Assembly: GCF_022627955.1 (NCBI RefSeq) | Contig: NZ_JABXGD010000001.1 | Coordinates: 434,001-498,000 of the forward strand | Origin: Microbacterium sp. C5A9 | Lineage (GTDB): Bacteria; Actinomycetota; Actinomycetes; Actinomycetales; Microbacteriaceae | DNA length: 64,000 nucleotides | Direction: 5' to 3' | Shown here: positions 17,500 to 33,234 of the stretch, piece by piece | Position numbering within the stretch: the stretch's first letter is position 1 | How the letters are laid out: every line of letters begins with the position of its first letter | Notes under the pieces: generated by a model | The model's database searches: none | Seen by the model: the letters and a program-made list of their open reading frames with translations, nothing else | What the model was told of the DNA's origin: nothing | Translations under genes and position numbers: made by a program

Positions 17500-19173
17500 A
17501 TGCACCACACAGTCATGCGTCGGCGAGGACTCCTCGCCGTATCCGGGGCGGCACTCGCCGCACTGGTCCTCTCGGGGTGCGTCGCCAGCGAGCGCGGCGA
17601 CGACGGTGCGGAGGGCTCGGGCGATGTCGACGGTACGTTCGTGTTCGCCGCCTCGTCCGATCCGGCCAGCCTCGATCCCGCCTTCGCGCAGGACGGTGAG
17701 AGCTTCCGCGTCTCGCGGCAGATCTTCGAAGGACTCGTGGGCACCGAGCCCGGAACGGCCGACCCGGCGCCGCTGCTCGCCGAGTCGTGGGAATCGTCGG
17801 ATGACGGCATGAGCCACACGTTCGCGCTGAAGGAGGACGTCACCTTCCACGACGGCACCCCGTTCAATGCCGAGGCCGTGTGCGCGAACTTCGACCGCTG
17901 GTACAACTGGACCGGCCTCGCGGCCTCCGAGGCGTTCGGCTACTACTACAACAAGCTCTTCAAGGGCTACGCCGACAACCCCGCGGATGCCGTCTACAAG
18001 TCGTGCACGCCCGACGGCGACTACTCGGTCACCGTCGAGCTGAACAAGCCGTTCGCCGGCTTCATCGCCTCTCTCTCGCTGCCGTCGTTCGGCATGCAGA
18101 GCCCCTCCGCGCTGTCGGAGTTCGGCGCAGACGACGTCAGCGGCTCGGCCGAGGCGCCCGTGCTCTCCGAGTACGCGATGGGCCACCCCGTCGGCACCGG
18201 TCCCTTCGAGTTCGAGGAATGGGCTCCCGGTGAGCAGGTCACCCTCAAGGCCTACGACGGCTACTGGGGCGATGCCGGCCAGGTCGACGAGATCATCTTC
18301 CGCACCATCGACGACCCGACCGCGCGTCGTCAGGCGCTCGAGTCCGGCTCGATCGACGGCTACGACCTCGTCGGCCCCGCCGACACCAAGGCGCTCGAGG
18401 ACGACGGCTTCACGATGGTGTCGCGTCCGCCGTTCACGATCCTCTACCTGGCGTTCAACCAGGCCGTCCCCGCGCTGCAGGACCCCAAGGTGCGCGAGGC
18501 GCTCTCGTACGCGGTCGACAAGGACGCGCTGATCAGCCAGGTCCTGCCCGAGGGCACGGAGAAGGCGATCGAGTTCGTCCCCGACACCGTCAACGGATAC
18601 AACCCCGACGTGACGACGTACGACTACGACCCCGAGAAGGCCAAGTCGCTGCTCGCAGAGGCCGGCTACACCGAGGCCAACCCGCTGAAGCTCGACTTCA
18701 ACTACCCGGTCAACGTGTCGCGTCCGTACATGCCGGACCCCGAGCAGATCTTCACGGTCCTCTCGTCGCAGCTCGCCGAGGTCGGCGTCGAGACCACCCC
18801 GGTCTCGGAGGAGTGGGTCGAGTACCTCGACCGCACCACCGGCACCCCGGACCACGGCATCCACCTGCTGGGCTGGACCGGCGACTACAACGACACCGAC
18901 AACTTCGTCGGCGTCTTCTTCGGACAGCAGAGCTCGGAGTGGGGCTTCGACAACCCGGAGCTGTTCCAGAAGCTGAACGAGGCCCGTGGTGTGTCGAGCC
19001 TCGAGGACCAGACGGCGCTCTACGAGGACATCAACGAGATGGTCGCGCAGTTCATCCCGGGTGTGCCGCTCGCGCACCCGGCGCCGACCCTGGCGTTCGA
19101 CCCGCGCGTCGAGAGCTACCCCGCCAGCCCGGTGAACGACGAGGTCTTCACGGACATCGTCCTGACCGAGTAG
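17500..19173 (+). CDS. Oligopeptide/dipeptide ABC transporter substrate-binding lipoprotein
   Basis: Family-5 solute-binding receptor, 557 residues. A lipoprotein signal ends at LSGC with Cys27. The mature protein has the SBP_bac_5 landmarks: TFVFAASSDPASLDPAF, SHTFALKEDVTFHDGTPFNA, the GTGPFEFEEW segment and LAFNQAVPALQDPKVREAL. The ATG at 17500 is preceded by AGGAAGG at a good distance. Ligands of this family include peptides, muropeptides, nickel and oligosaccharides; the adjacent sugar kinase and NagZ locus makes a cell-wall peptide a reasonable but unproven guess. A strong hairpin separates it from the permeases. Confidence 0.92.
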   Translation: MHHTVMRRRGLLAVSGAALAALVLSGCVASERGDDGAEGSGDVDGTFVFAASSDPASLDPAFAQDGESFRVSRQIFEGLVGTEPGTADPAPLLAESWESSDDGMSHTFALKEDVTFHDGTPFNAEAVCANFDRWYNWTGLAASEAFGYYYNKLFKGYADNPADAVYKSCTPDGDYSVTVELNKPFAGFIASLSLPSFGMQSPSALSEFGADDVSGSAEAPVLSEYAMGHPVGTGPFEFEEWAPGEQVTLKAYDGYWGDAGQVDEIIFRTIDDPTARRQALESGSIDGYDLVGPADTKALEDDGFTMVSRPPFTILYLAFNQAVPALQDPKVREALSYAVDKDALISQVLPEGTEKAIEFVPDTVNGYNPDVTTYDYDPEKAKSLLAEAGYTEANPLKLDFNYPVNVSRPYMPDPEQIFTVLSSQLAEVGVETTPVSEEWVEYLDRTTGTPDHGIHLLGWTGDYNDTDNFVGVFFGQQSSEWGFDNPELFQKLNEARGVSSLEDQTALYEDINEMVAQFIPGVPLAHPAPTLAFDPRVESYPASPVNDEVFTDIVLTE

Positions 19174-19195
19174 GTCCGACCGACTGAGATGCCCT

Positions 19196-19228
19196 CCCGG
19201 GTCCCCGCGCGCGGCGCGGGGACCCGGG
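19196..19228 (+). terminator. 15-bp perfect hairpin between receptor and permease genes
   Basis: Arms 19196-19210 and 19214-19228 pair perfectly around a three-base loop. In ABC operons such a structure commonly limits read-through or protects the upstream receptor mRNA, so receptor outnumbers permease. Confidence 0.8.
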
Positions 19229-19260
19229 ACCGGCGTCGCTCCTGATCAACGGAGACCTTC

Positions 19261-20265
19261 TTGCTGCGCACCATCGGCAGGCGACTGCTATTCCTCATCC
19301 CCACCCTGATCGGCCTCAGCATCCTGCTGTTCGCCTGGGTCAGGGCCCTGCCCGGCGGCCCCGCCGTCGCTCTTCTCGGTGAGAAGGCGACCCCGGATGC
19401 CATCGCCAGGGTCAACGAGCTCTACGGCTTCGACAGGCCGATCATCGAGCAGTACTTCATCTGGGTCGGCCGCCTCCTGCAGGGCGACTTCGGTACGTCG
19501 ATCCAGACGAACCGTCCCGTGGTGGAGGAGTTCTTCCGGCGCTTCCCCGCGACCATCGAGCTGAGCGTCGTGGCGCTCATCTTCGCGGTGGGCGTCGGCA
19601 TCCCGCTCGGGTACTGGGCGGCGCGCCGTCACGGCAAGTTCACCGACCACGCGTCGGTGGTCTTGAGCCTGATCGGCATCACCATCCCGGTGTTCTTCCT
19701 CGCCTTCATCCTCAAGTACGTCTTCGCCGTGCAGCTGGGCTGGCTGCCGTCCGACGGCCGGCAGAACCCCCGCATCGACGCGACCCACGTGACCGGCTTC
19801 TATGTGTGGGACGGCATCATCACCGGCGAGTTCGACGCCGCGTGGGACGCGTTCCTGCACCTCGTGCTCCCGGCCCTCGCGCTGGGCACGATCCCGCTCG
19901 CGATCATCGTCCGCATCACGAGGGCCAGCGTTCTCGAGGTGCAGAACGCCGACTACGTGCGCACCGGTCGCGCGAAGGGCGTGGGCGCCTCGACACTGCG
20001 GAGCCGCTTCATCCTGCGCAACGCGATGCTGCCGGTCATCACGACCATCGGCCTGCAGACGGGGCTCCTCATCTCGGGAGCGGTGCTCACGGAGACCGTG
20101 TTCGCCTTCCCCGGCATCGGCTCGTTCCTCGCGAGAGCGATCTTCACGAGGGACTTCCCGGTGCTGCAGGGCTTCATCATCTTCATCGCGATCGCCTACG
20201 CGCTGATCAACCTCGCGGTCGACGTGTCCTACAGCTTCATCGACCCGAGAGTGCGGGTGCAGTGA
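19261..20265 (+). CDS. Oligopeptide ABC transporter permease (DppB-like)
   Basis: First permease of the peptide importer, 334 residues. The N-terminal helix LFLIPTLIGLSILLFAWVRALPGGP is typical of DppB/OppB, and the EAA-type loop reads YVRTGRAKGVGASTLRSRFILRNAMLP near residue 235. Six helices are predicted. The start is TTG at 19261 after an ACGGAGACC ribosome site; no better start fits the family's N-terminus. Its stop overlaps a 12-codon reading frame that bridges to the next permease. Confidence 0.92.
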   Translation: MLRTIGRRLLFLIPTLIGLSILLFAWVRALPGGPAVALLGEKATPDAIARVNELYGFDRPIIEQYFIWVGRLLQGDFGTSIQTNRPVVEEFFRRFPATIELSVVALIFAVGVGIPLGYWAARRHGKFTDHASVVLSLIGITIPVFFLAFILKYVFAVQLGWLPSDGRQNPRIDATHVTGFYVWDGIITGEFDAAWDAFLHLVLPALALGTIPLAIIVRITRASVLEVQNADYVRTGRAKGVGASTLRSRFILRNAMLPVITTIGLQTGLLISGAVLTETVFAFPGIGSFLARAIFTRDFPVLQGFIIFIAIAYALINLAVDVSYSFIDPRVRVQ

Positions 20266-20303
20266 TGTCCCGTCTCGTTCTCCGAAAGGGGGTGGCGTCA
20301 TGA
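20265..20303 (+). CDS. Possible 12-residue bridging reading frame between the two permease genes
   Basis: An ATG shares its first base with the stop codon of the DppB-like gene (TGATG), and the frame ends at a TGA overlapping the ATG of the DppC-like gene (ATGA). The encoded peptide would be MSRLVLRKGVAS. It may act as a translational-coupling cistron rather than make a functional peptide, or be chance. Confidence 0.3.
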   Translation: MSRLVLRKGVAS

Positions 20304-21265
20304 CCATCTCGCTCCCACCCGCGCAGGGCCCGTCGGCCGCGAGCGGCGAGGTCGTCGACACCGTCGCCGTCGGCCAGGCCGGTCTGAAAGAAGGACCCGG
20401 CGGGTTCTGGCGTGACGTGTTCCGCCGACTCCGCCGCAACCCCACCGCCTGGATCGGCGCCGGCATCGTGCTGGCGTTCCTCGTCGTGGCGCTGCTCGCC
20501 CCCGTGCTCGCTCCGTATCCCGAGACGGCGCTGCCCGGCGCGAAGTACATCACGCCGACGAACATCCCCGGCCCCGGCGAGCTGCCGGAGTTCCCCCTCG
20601 GGCTCGACCGCTTCGGCGGCGACGTCCTGTCCAAGCTCATCTGGGGTGCACAGGCCTCGCTGCTGATCGGCGTCATCTCGACGGCGATGGGCCTGGTCGG
20701 CGGCATGACCCTCGGACTCCTCGCCGGCACGTTCGGCGGCTGGGTCGACACGATCATCATGCGCGTCGTCGACATCATCCTGTCGGTGCCGAACCTGCTG
20801 CTGGCCGTCTCGATCGCGGCGATCCTGGGGCAGACGCCGTTCGCAGTGATGATCGCGATCGGCGCCTCGCAGGTGCCGATCTTCGCCCGTCTGCTGCGCG
20901 CGTCGATGCTGCAGCAGCGATCCAGCGACTACGTGCTCTCGGCACAGACCCTCGGTCTGGGACGTGGGCAGATCACGATGTCGCACGTGCTTCCGAACGC
21001 CATCGGGCCGGTCATCGTGCAGGGGACGCTCACGCTCGCCACCGCGGTCATCGACGCCGCGGCGCTGTCGTTCCTCGGTCTCGGCGGCGGCCGCCCCGAG
21101 ACGGCGGAGTGGGGCCGGATGCTCACCTACGCGCAGGCGGAACTCGCCATCGCGCCGTGGCTGGCGTTCCTGCCCGGCATCTGCATCGCGGTCACCGCGC
21201 TCGGCTTCACCCTGTTCGGTGAGGCGCTGCGCGAGGCCATGGACCCGAGGACGAGAGCACGATGA
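20300..21265 (+). CDS. Oligopeptide ABC transporter permease (DppC-like)
   Basis: Second permease, 321 residues. A cytosolic N-terminus of about 40 residues leads into FWRDVFRRLRRNPTAWIGAGIV, the usual OppC/DppC entry. The periplasmic-side LGLDRFGGDVLSKLIWGAQASL motif and the EAA loop YVLSAQTLGLGRGQITMSHVLPN (near 213-235) are clear, and LGLGGGRPETAEWGRML is characteristic. AGGGGGTGG precedes the ATG. The stop overlaps the start of the fused ATPase gene by four bases. Confidence 0.92.
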   Translation: MTISLPPAQGPSAASGEVVDTVAVGQAGLKEGPGGFWRDVFRRLRRNPTAWIGAGIVLAFLVVALLAPVLAPYPETALPGAKYITPTNIPGPGELPEFPLGLDRFGGDVLSKLIWGAQASLLIGVISTAMGLVGGMTLGLLAGTFGGWVDTIIMRVVDIILSVPNLLLAVSIAAILGQTPFAVMIAIGASQVPIFARLLRASMLQQRSSDYVLSAQTLGLGRGQITMSHVLPNAIGPVIVQGTLTLATAVIDAAALSFLGLGGGRPETAEWGRMLTYAQAELAIAPWLAFLPGICIAVTALGFTLFGEALREAMDPRTRAR

Positions 21266-22956
21266 GCGCTGCGAAAGAGAACCACATGACGGATGCACCG
21301 CTGCTGTCGGTCGAGGGACTCGCGGTCGACTTCGCCACCATGGACGGCGTGGTCCACGCCGTCGAGGGCGTCGACCTCGAGATCGCGCCGGGGCAGACCG
21401 TCGCGATCGTGGGGGAGTCGGGCTCGGGCAAGTCGACGACCGCGATGGCGATCATCGGTCTGCTCGCCGGGGGAGGGCGCGTGGCCGCGGGCAGCATCCG
21501 CCTCGACGGACGCGAGATCGCGCACGCCCCTGAGCACGAGCTGCGCACGATCCGCGGACGCGACATCGGTCTCGTTCCGCAGGACCCGATGTCGAACCTG
21601 AACCCGGTCGCCAAGATCGGCACCCAGGTGGCGGAGACCCTCCTCGCTCACGGACTCGCGAACCGGCAGAACGTGCAGCAGAAGGTCGTCGAGGCGCTCA
21701 CCGCGGCGGGGCTGCCCGACCCGGAGCGGCGCGCGAAGCAGTATCCGCATGAGTTCTCGGGCGGCATGCGTCAGCGAGCGCTGATCGCGATCGGCCTCGC
21801 GTGCAAGCCGCGGCTGCTGATCGCCGACGAGCCGACCAGTGCGCTCGACGTCACGGTGCAGCAGACGATCCTCGATCAGATCGGTGCGATGACGAGGGAG
21901 CTCGGCACCGCCGTGCTGCTCATCACCCACGACCTGGGTCTCGCGGCGGAGCGGGCCGAGCGGGTCATCGTGATGCACCGCGGCAAGGTCGTCGAGCAGG
22001 GTCCCGCGAAGCAGATCCTCGAGGCGCCGCAGCATCCCTACACGCAGTCGCTGGTGCAGGCGGCTCCGTCGGTGGCGGCGGCACGGCTACGGCCGGAGGC
22101 GTTCCATGCCGAGGATCGGCCGGCGGCGGATGCGACGGATGCCGTCGCGCCCAGCGCACCGGCATCCGCCGACAACATCGTCGAGATCGAGAACCTGACC
22201 AAGGTGTACCCGGTGCGCGGGCAGAAGGAGGACTTCGTCGCGGTCGACGACGTGTCGCTCGCCATCCCGCGCGGCGAGACGGTCGCGATCGTGGGGGAGT
22301 CGGGGTCGGGCAAGACGACGACGGCGCGGATGCTGCTGAAGATCATCGAGCCGACCAGCGGGCTGATCCGGTACGAGGGCAAGGACGTCGCGTCGCTCAG
22401 CCGTGCCGAGACGAAGGACTTCCGTCAGAAGGTGCAGCCGATCTTCCAGGATCCGTACTCGAGCCTGAACCCGATGTTCACGATCGAGCGACTGATCTCC
22501 GAGCCGCTCGACTTCTACAAGCGGGGGAGCAGCGCCGACCGGCGCAGGCGCGTCCGCCAGCTGCTCGACGACGTGGCGCTGCCGCAGTCGATGCTGCGTC
22601 GCTACCCCTCCGAGCTGTCGGGAGGCCAGCGGCAGCGCGTCGCGATCGCCCGCGCACTCGCGCTGTCGCCCGAGCTGATCGTGTGCGACGAGCCCGTGTC
22701 GGCCCTCGACGTGCTCGTGCAGGACCAGATCCTCACGCTGCTCGGCGACCTGCAGCGCGAGTACGGCCTCAGCTATCTCTTCATCTCGCACGACCTCGCG
22801 GTGGTGCGACTGATCAGCGACTACGTGTGCGTGATGAAGGACGGCTCACTCGTCGAGGCGGCTTCGTCGGAGGAGATCTTCACGAATCCGCGCGATCCCT
22901 ACACGCGACGCCTGCTGGCGTCGATCCCGGGGAACGAACTGAACATCGCCTCCTGA
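21262..22956 (+). CDS. Fused DppD-DppF ABC ATPase of the oligopeptide transporter
   Basis: A 564-residue protein with two complete ABC ATPase domains, replacing separate DppD and DppF subunits. Domain 1 (about 10-270) has Walker [10 protein letters not shown], signature [14 protein letters not shown] and Walker [13 protein letters not shown]; domain 2 (about 300-560) has [24 protein letters not shown] and [12 protein letters not shown]. Each is followed by the Opp-type C-terminal PYTQSL/PYTRRL segment. A linker of about 30 Ala/Pro-rich residues joins them. ATG 21262 overlaps the previous stop; ATG 21286 (Met-Thr-Asp-Ala) is an alternative start with an AAAGAGA ribosome site. Confidence 0.93.
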   Translation: MSAAKENHMTDAPLLSVEGLAVDFATMDGVVHAVEGVDLEIAPGQTVAIVGESGSGKSTTAMAIIGLLAGGGRVAAGSIRLDGREIAHAPEHELRTIRGRDIGLVPQDPMSNLNPVAKIGTQVAETLLAHGLANRQNVQQKVVEALTAAGLPDPERRAKQYPHEFSGGMRQRALIAIGLACKPRLLIADEPTSALDVTVQQTILDQIGAMTRELGTAVLLITHDLGLAAERAERVIVMHRGKVVEQGPAKQILEAPQHPYTQSLVQAAPSVAAARLRPEAFHAEDRPAADATDAVAPSAPASADNIVEIENLTKVYPVRGQKEDFVAVDDVSLAIPRGETVAIVGESGSGKTTTARMLLKIIEPTSGLIRYEGKDVASLSRAETKDFRQKVQPIFQDPYSSLNPMFTIERLISEPLDFYKRGSSADRRRRVRQLLDDVALPQSMLRRYPSELSGGQRQRVAIARALALSPELIVCDEPVSALDVLVQDQILTLLGDLQREYGLSYLFISHDLAVVRLISDYVCVMKDGSLVEAASSEEIFTNPRDPYTRRLLASIPGNELNIAS

Positions 22957-23021
22957 CGATCCGATCCCGACCTTCTCCGGGCGCCAATACCGCAGCGTCC
23001 GAAGAAGGTCAAGGATTGAAC

Positions 23022-23050
23022 TTGCCATGTCGCGATATCGCGTCTATAGT
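23022..23050 (+). promoter_or_regulatory. rpoBC promoter with palindromic spacer
   Basis: TTGCCA (23022-23027), a 17-base spacer and TATAGT (23045-23050): the best housekeeping promoter in the window. The spacer contains a perfect 12-bp palindrome, CGCGATATCGCG (23031-23042). About 120 bp of leader follow before rpoB. Confidence 0.75.
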
Positions 23051-23176
23051 TGGTAGTTGCGCTCGCTTCTCCGTGCCCTCATATGGTGGTCGGCATCTCG
23101 TTGAGCTATCGGGCGCACACTCCACCTGACGACAAAGGAATCGAGAAGCCCTGCGGGGCTCACGGAGGTTATTCCC

Positions 23177-26677
<3,501 letters not shown>

Positions 26678-26683
26678 GGTTCA

Positions 26684-26718
26684 GGCCGCCGCCTGAGCGT
26701 GCAGCTCCGGCGGCGGCC
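26684..26718 (+). other. Hairpin in the rpoB-rpoC spacer
   Basis: Arms GGCCGCCGCC (26684-26693) and its complement (26709-26718) enclose a 15-base loop just after the rpoB stop. There is no U tract, so it may be an mRNA processing or stability element rather than a terminator. Confidence 0.5.
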
Positions 26719-26762
26719 CACCTCCCCGATTTCTTCAGAAGAATTCCTACACAGGAGAATTT

Positions 26763-30634
<3,872 letters not shown>

Positions 30635-30638
<4 letters not shown>

Positions 30639-30654
30639 CCCGCTTGCGGGTCAA
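30635..30654 (+). repeat. Small hairpin overlapping the rpoC stop codon
   Basis: TTGACCCGC and GCGGGTCAA pair around the centre at 30644-30645, beginning in the last codons of rpoC. It is followed by a purine-rich GAGCGAG...GCGAGCGAG tract (30658-30687), a kind of sequence often found between genes in related actinobacteria. Confidence 0.5.
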
Positions 30655-30714
30655 GATTGAGCGAGCACGCGCGTAGCGCGAGCGAGTCGAAACACTGACG
30701 TGCTGAGTGAGTGA

Positions 30715-30746
30715 GAAGGCCCCGGGCGATTTCGCCCGGGGCCTTC
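30715..30746. terminator. rpoBC terminator
   Basis: A perfect 14-bp stem (30715-30728 with 30733-30746) with an ATTT loop, followed by TTCGTG. It lies between rpoC and the convergent lipoprotein gene and could serve both. Confidence 0.85.
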
Positions 30747-30777
30747 TTCGTGCCCCGGCGCCGGGCGGGGGAGCAGC

Positions 30778-31365
30778 TCAGTCGAACAGGTGCTCGATGA
30801 TGCTGGAGGTGTACCCGGTCGGCGCGAGGTTCGAGTACACGGTGTCGATCAGGATGTCGTCGCGCCAGAACAGGGTGCGCCCGTCTGTGACGGGGTACTG
30901 CGGGTCGGGCCAGGTCTTCTCGCAGCGGGTGCCCCCGTCGGGCGTGAAGCAGCTGAATCCCTCGTTCGTCACCAGGGCGTTGAGCATGTCGAGCGCGGGG
31001 CCGCGGTTCATCCCCGAGATCGTGGTCACGAGCCCTGTGGTGTCGGCCCGCGGGTCGCGCCAGATGCAGGTGAGGGTGCCGTCGGCGCCGACGCCCGACG
31101 GTCCGAAGGCGGGGTCGTTCAGCGGTGTCTCTCCCAGCTGCGACAGCACGTCCTCGGAGAGGATGGCCCGGCAGTCGGTCGGCAGCGCCACCGGCGTGGA
31201 GGTAGGGGTCGGGGAGGCGGTCGGCGTCGTCGTCTGCTCCGGCTCTGCGCTCGACGACGCGGCGGGTGTCGAATCGGCGTCTCCGCCGCCGGTCGCACCG
31301 CCGCAGCCTGCGAGCAGGGTGATCAGGGCGAGAGCCGCGGCTCCCGAGGCGAGACGAGCGTTCAT
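30778..31365 (-). CDS. Putative lipoprotein of unknown function
   Basis: A 195-residue predicted lipoprotein: signal peptide with lipobox LAGC (Cys21), then a Ser/Thr/Pro/Glu-rich linker to about residue 60, typical of exported actinobacterial proteins. The globular part (60-195) has three Cys residues in spaced pairs (DCRAIL, TCIWRD, FSCFTPDGGTRCEKTW) that may form disulfides, resembling DUF3558-like exported proteins. I do not recognise a function. ATG 31365 was chosen because it gives the clean signal peptide. It converges on rpoC. Confidence 0.7.
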   Translation of the reverse strand: MNARLASGAAALALITLLAGCGGATGGGDADSTPAASSSAEPEQTTTPTASPTPTSTPVALPTDCRAILSEDVLSQLGETPLNDPAFGPSGVGADGTLTCIWRDPRADTTGLVTTISGMNRGPALDMLNALVTNEGFSCFTPDGGTRCEKTWPDPQYPVTDGRTLFWRDDILIDTVYSNLAPTGYTSSIIEHLFD

Positions 31366-31449
31366 GCGCTCACCGTAGCGCTCCGCGCAGGCGTGACGAC
31401 AGAGGCGGGCCGGATGCCGCGCGCACCGACCGCGAGTAGTGTCGGCAGG

Positions 31450-32382
31450 GTGAGTGGTGAAAGCGTGCACGAAGCCTCGTCCGTCGTCGTCATCGGAGAC
31501 GCCCTGATCGATGAGATCCGCGACAGTGCCGGCGTCCGCGAGCTCGTCGGGGGAGCGGCGCTCAACGTGGCCGTCGGCCTGCGGCGACTCGGCGTGCCCA
31601 CGACGTTGATCGCGATGGTGGGTGACGACGAGGCCGGCGACCACATCCGCGAGTATCTCGACGATCACGGTGTCACGCTCGTCGGCACTCCGGCGCCCTA
31701 CGGGTCGTCCAGGGCAGTCGTCCAGCGCACAGCCGACGGCGAACCCACCTACGTCTTCAACGAGGCGGCGCAGCGGCGCAGCATCCGCTTCTCCGACGCC
31801 GCGGTCAGCGCGATCGCCGATGCCGACCTCGTCGTCGTCAGCTGCTTCCCCTTCGATGTTCCAGTCGAGGTCGAGGCGCTCGTCGAGGCGACGCGCGGAA
31901 AGCGACTCGCCATCGATCCCAACCCGCGTTCGGGGATGCTCCGCGATCGCGACGAGTTCGTGCGCGGCTTCGAGGCTCTCGCGCCGCACTCGGCGATCGT
32001 GAAGGTCGGTGCCGACGACGCCACCCTGCTGTACGACGGCGATCTCGACGCCCTTCGCGCGCGTCTTCGCGCGACCGGCAGCGGCGCGGTGCTCGCGACG
32101 GCGGGGGCGCAGGGAGCCGTGCTGGAGTCGGATGCCGGCGTCGTCTCGGCGCCGATCGCCACGCTTCCCGGGCGCATCGTCGACACGGTCGGCGCCGGTG
32201 ATGCGACACTCGCCGCCGTCGCTGCCGGCCTCGTCCTCGACGCGCCCAGGGACCTCGACGCATGGACATCTCTGCTCGAGCGCGCGATGGACGTGGCGGC
32301 CGCCACCTGCCGTGCGGAGGGTGGTCTGCTCCGCACGCCGGAGTCTCTGGCAGACGCCGAGCGCGGCGTGCACGGCAGCTGA
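31450..32382 (+). CDS. PfkB family carbohydrate kinase (ribokinase/fructokinase-like)
   Basis: A 310-residue ribokinase-fold kinase. The VVIGDALIDEI first strand, GGAALNVAVGLRRLG sugar-binding motif, AMVGDDEAGDHI and C-terminal DTVGAGDATLAAV with the catalytic Asp are all present. The sugar cannot be assigned; fructose or ribose are usual for this layout. The GTG start is supported by TAGTGT (31437-31442) seven bases upstream. It is divergent from the lipoprotein gene and stands 5' of tRNA-Tyr. Confidence 0.87.
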   Translation: MSGESVHEASSVVVIGDALIDEIRDSAGVRELVGGAALNVAVGLRRLGVPTTLIAMVGDDEAGDHIREYLDDHGVTLVGTPAPYGSSRAVVQRTADGEPTYVFNEAAQRRSIRFSDAAVSAIADADLVVVSCFPFDVPVEVEALVEATRGKRLAIDPNPRSGMLRDRDEFVRGFEALAPHSAIVKVGADDATLLYDGDLDALRARLRATGSGAVLATAGAQGAVLESDAGVVSAPIATLPGRIVDTVGAGDATLAAVAAGLVLDAPRDLDAWTSLLERAMDVAAATCRAEGGLLRTPESLADAERGVHGS

Positions 32383-32468
32383 CGCCTCGATTTCTCGTGC
32401 CTGCCTCCGACAGGTATGATTGATACTCGTGCCCCCGGTTGGCTGTCGAAGTCGGACGGGTGCGCTCT

Positions 32469-32553
32469 GGCGAGTTACCCAAGCGGCCAAAGGGATCTGA
32501 CTGTAAATCAGCCGTCTTAGACTTCGGGGGTTCGAATCCCTCACTCGCCACCA
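32469..32553 (+). tRNA. tRNA-Tyr (GTA anticodon)
   Basis: Acceptor GGCGAGT pairs with ACTCGCC; the anticodon loop is CTGTAAA (anticodon GTA). The long variable arm is that of a class II tRNA, as bacterial tRNA-Tyr has. The T arm is GGGGGTTCGAATCCC-like. The bases after the discriminator A (32550) are CCA, so the 3' CCA appears genome-encoded here, unlike the two other tRNAs in the window. Confidence 0.95.
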
Positions 32554-32608
32554 TGAGGTGTTCGCGGATCTCGAGGATTCCGTTCTCGGATCTCGGAGCA
32601 CCAGGTAC

Positions 32609-32646
32609 ACGAAGAAAGCCGCCGGAATCCCGGCGGCTTTCTTCGT
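32609..32646. terminator. 17-bp perfect hairpin after tRNA-Tyr
   Basis: Arms 32609-32625 and 32630-32646 pair perfectly around an AATC loop; the outer part is A-rich on the left and T-rich on the right, giving a classic terminator usable from both sides. Confidence 0.88.
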
Positions 32647-32886
32647 TCGTCGGCACCGGCCCGCGACCTTCATCTGCTACCCGCGCGGTCCGACCCGGAT
32701 GCGGGGCAACGGAATGACGCCCGTCAGGCAACGGCCTCAGTCTCAGAGCACCTGCTGCGCGTCTCGAAACGAATGACCTTTCCTTCTGCCCCTCATTGGC
32801 GGGATCCTCCTCGTCGTCGCGCAGTCACGCCCGCTCGAGGGTGCGGGATGCTGTGTGCAAATTCTTGAACGCCATCCAGATATCCA
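32647..32886. other. Intergenic stretch with no recognised gene
   Basis: About 240 bases between the tRNA-Tyr terminator and the next promoter. No reading frame here combines a ribosome site and gene-like composition; I see nothing further. Confidence 0.5.
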
Positions 32887-32915
32887 TGGACAGGGGGTCC
32901 ATTCGAGCGCATACT
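32887..32915 (+). promoter_or_regulatory. Promoter of the 88-aa protein / FHA gene pair
   Basis: TGGACA (32887-32892), a 17-base spacer and CATACT (32910-32915), with a predicted start about 30 bases before the first gene. The -35 lies inside a dyad ATGGAC-N5-GTCCAT (32886-32902) that could be an operator. Confidence 0.6.
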
Positions 32916-32953
32916 CATACCCATAGGACATGGCCTCAGCAAAGGAGCACACC

Positions 32954-33220
32954 ATGAGCGACTCGAACGAACCCGCTGAGCTCTTCTCCTCGCCTTCCGG
33001 GCCCGACGGCGCATCCATCACCGACTGGACCGACCTCGGGCGGGAGATGTGGGCGTACCTCACCGGACGCGGCGCAGCGGTGAACTACACCTTCGACGAC
33101 ATGACCGTCGAAGTGCCTCGGGACATCGGCCCCGACGCACCCCGTGCCACCTGGAAGTTCAACGGCACGCTGCGCGTCACGACCAGCGACAGCGCGTCGG
33201 GCGACGCGCATTCGGTCTAG
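32954..33220 (+). CDS. Conserved small protein of unknown function
   Basis: An 88-residue acidic protein with a clear AAAGGAG ribosome site 7 bases before ATG 32954. It has no membrane segment or signal. The sequence moves from a polar Ser/Pro-rich N-terminus to a predicted beta-rich part (VNYTFDDMTVEVP, TWKFNGTLRVTTSD). I do not recognise a family function. It lies 14 bp upstream of the FHA gene, with which it probably forms an operon. Confidence 0.7.
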   Translation: MSDSNEPAELFSSPSGPDGASITDWTDLGREMWAYLTGRGAAVNYTFDDMTVEVPRDIGPDAPRATWKFNGTLRVTTSDSASGDAHSV

Positions 33221-33234
33221 CGGAGCCGACTCCG

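Noticed and set aside
32554..32953. Integration site of a mobile element at tRNA-Tyr
   Set aside because: No integrase, no duplicated tRNA 3' end and no change in gene content is seen downstream of the tRNA.
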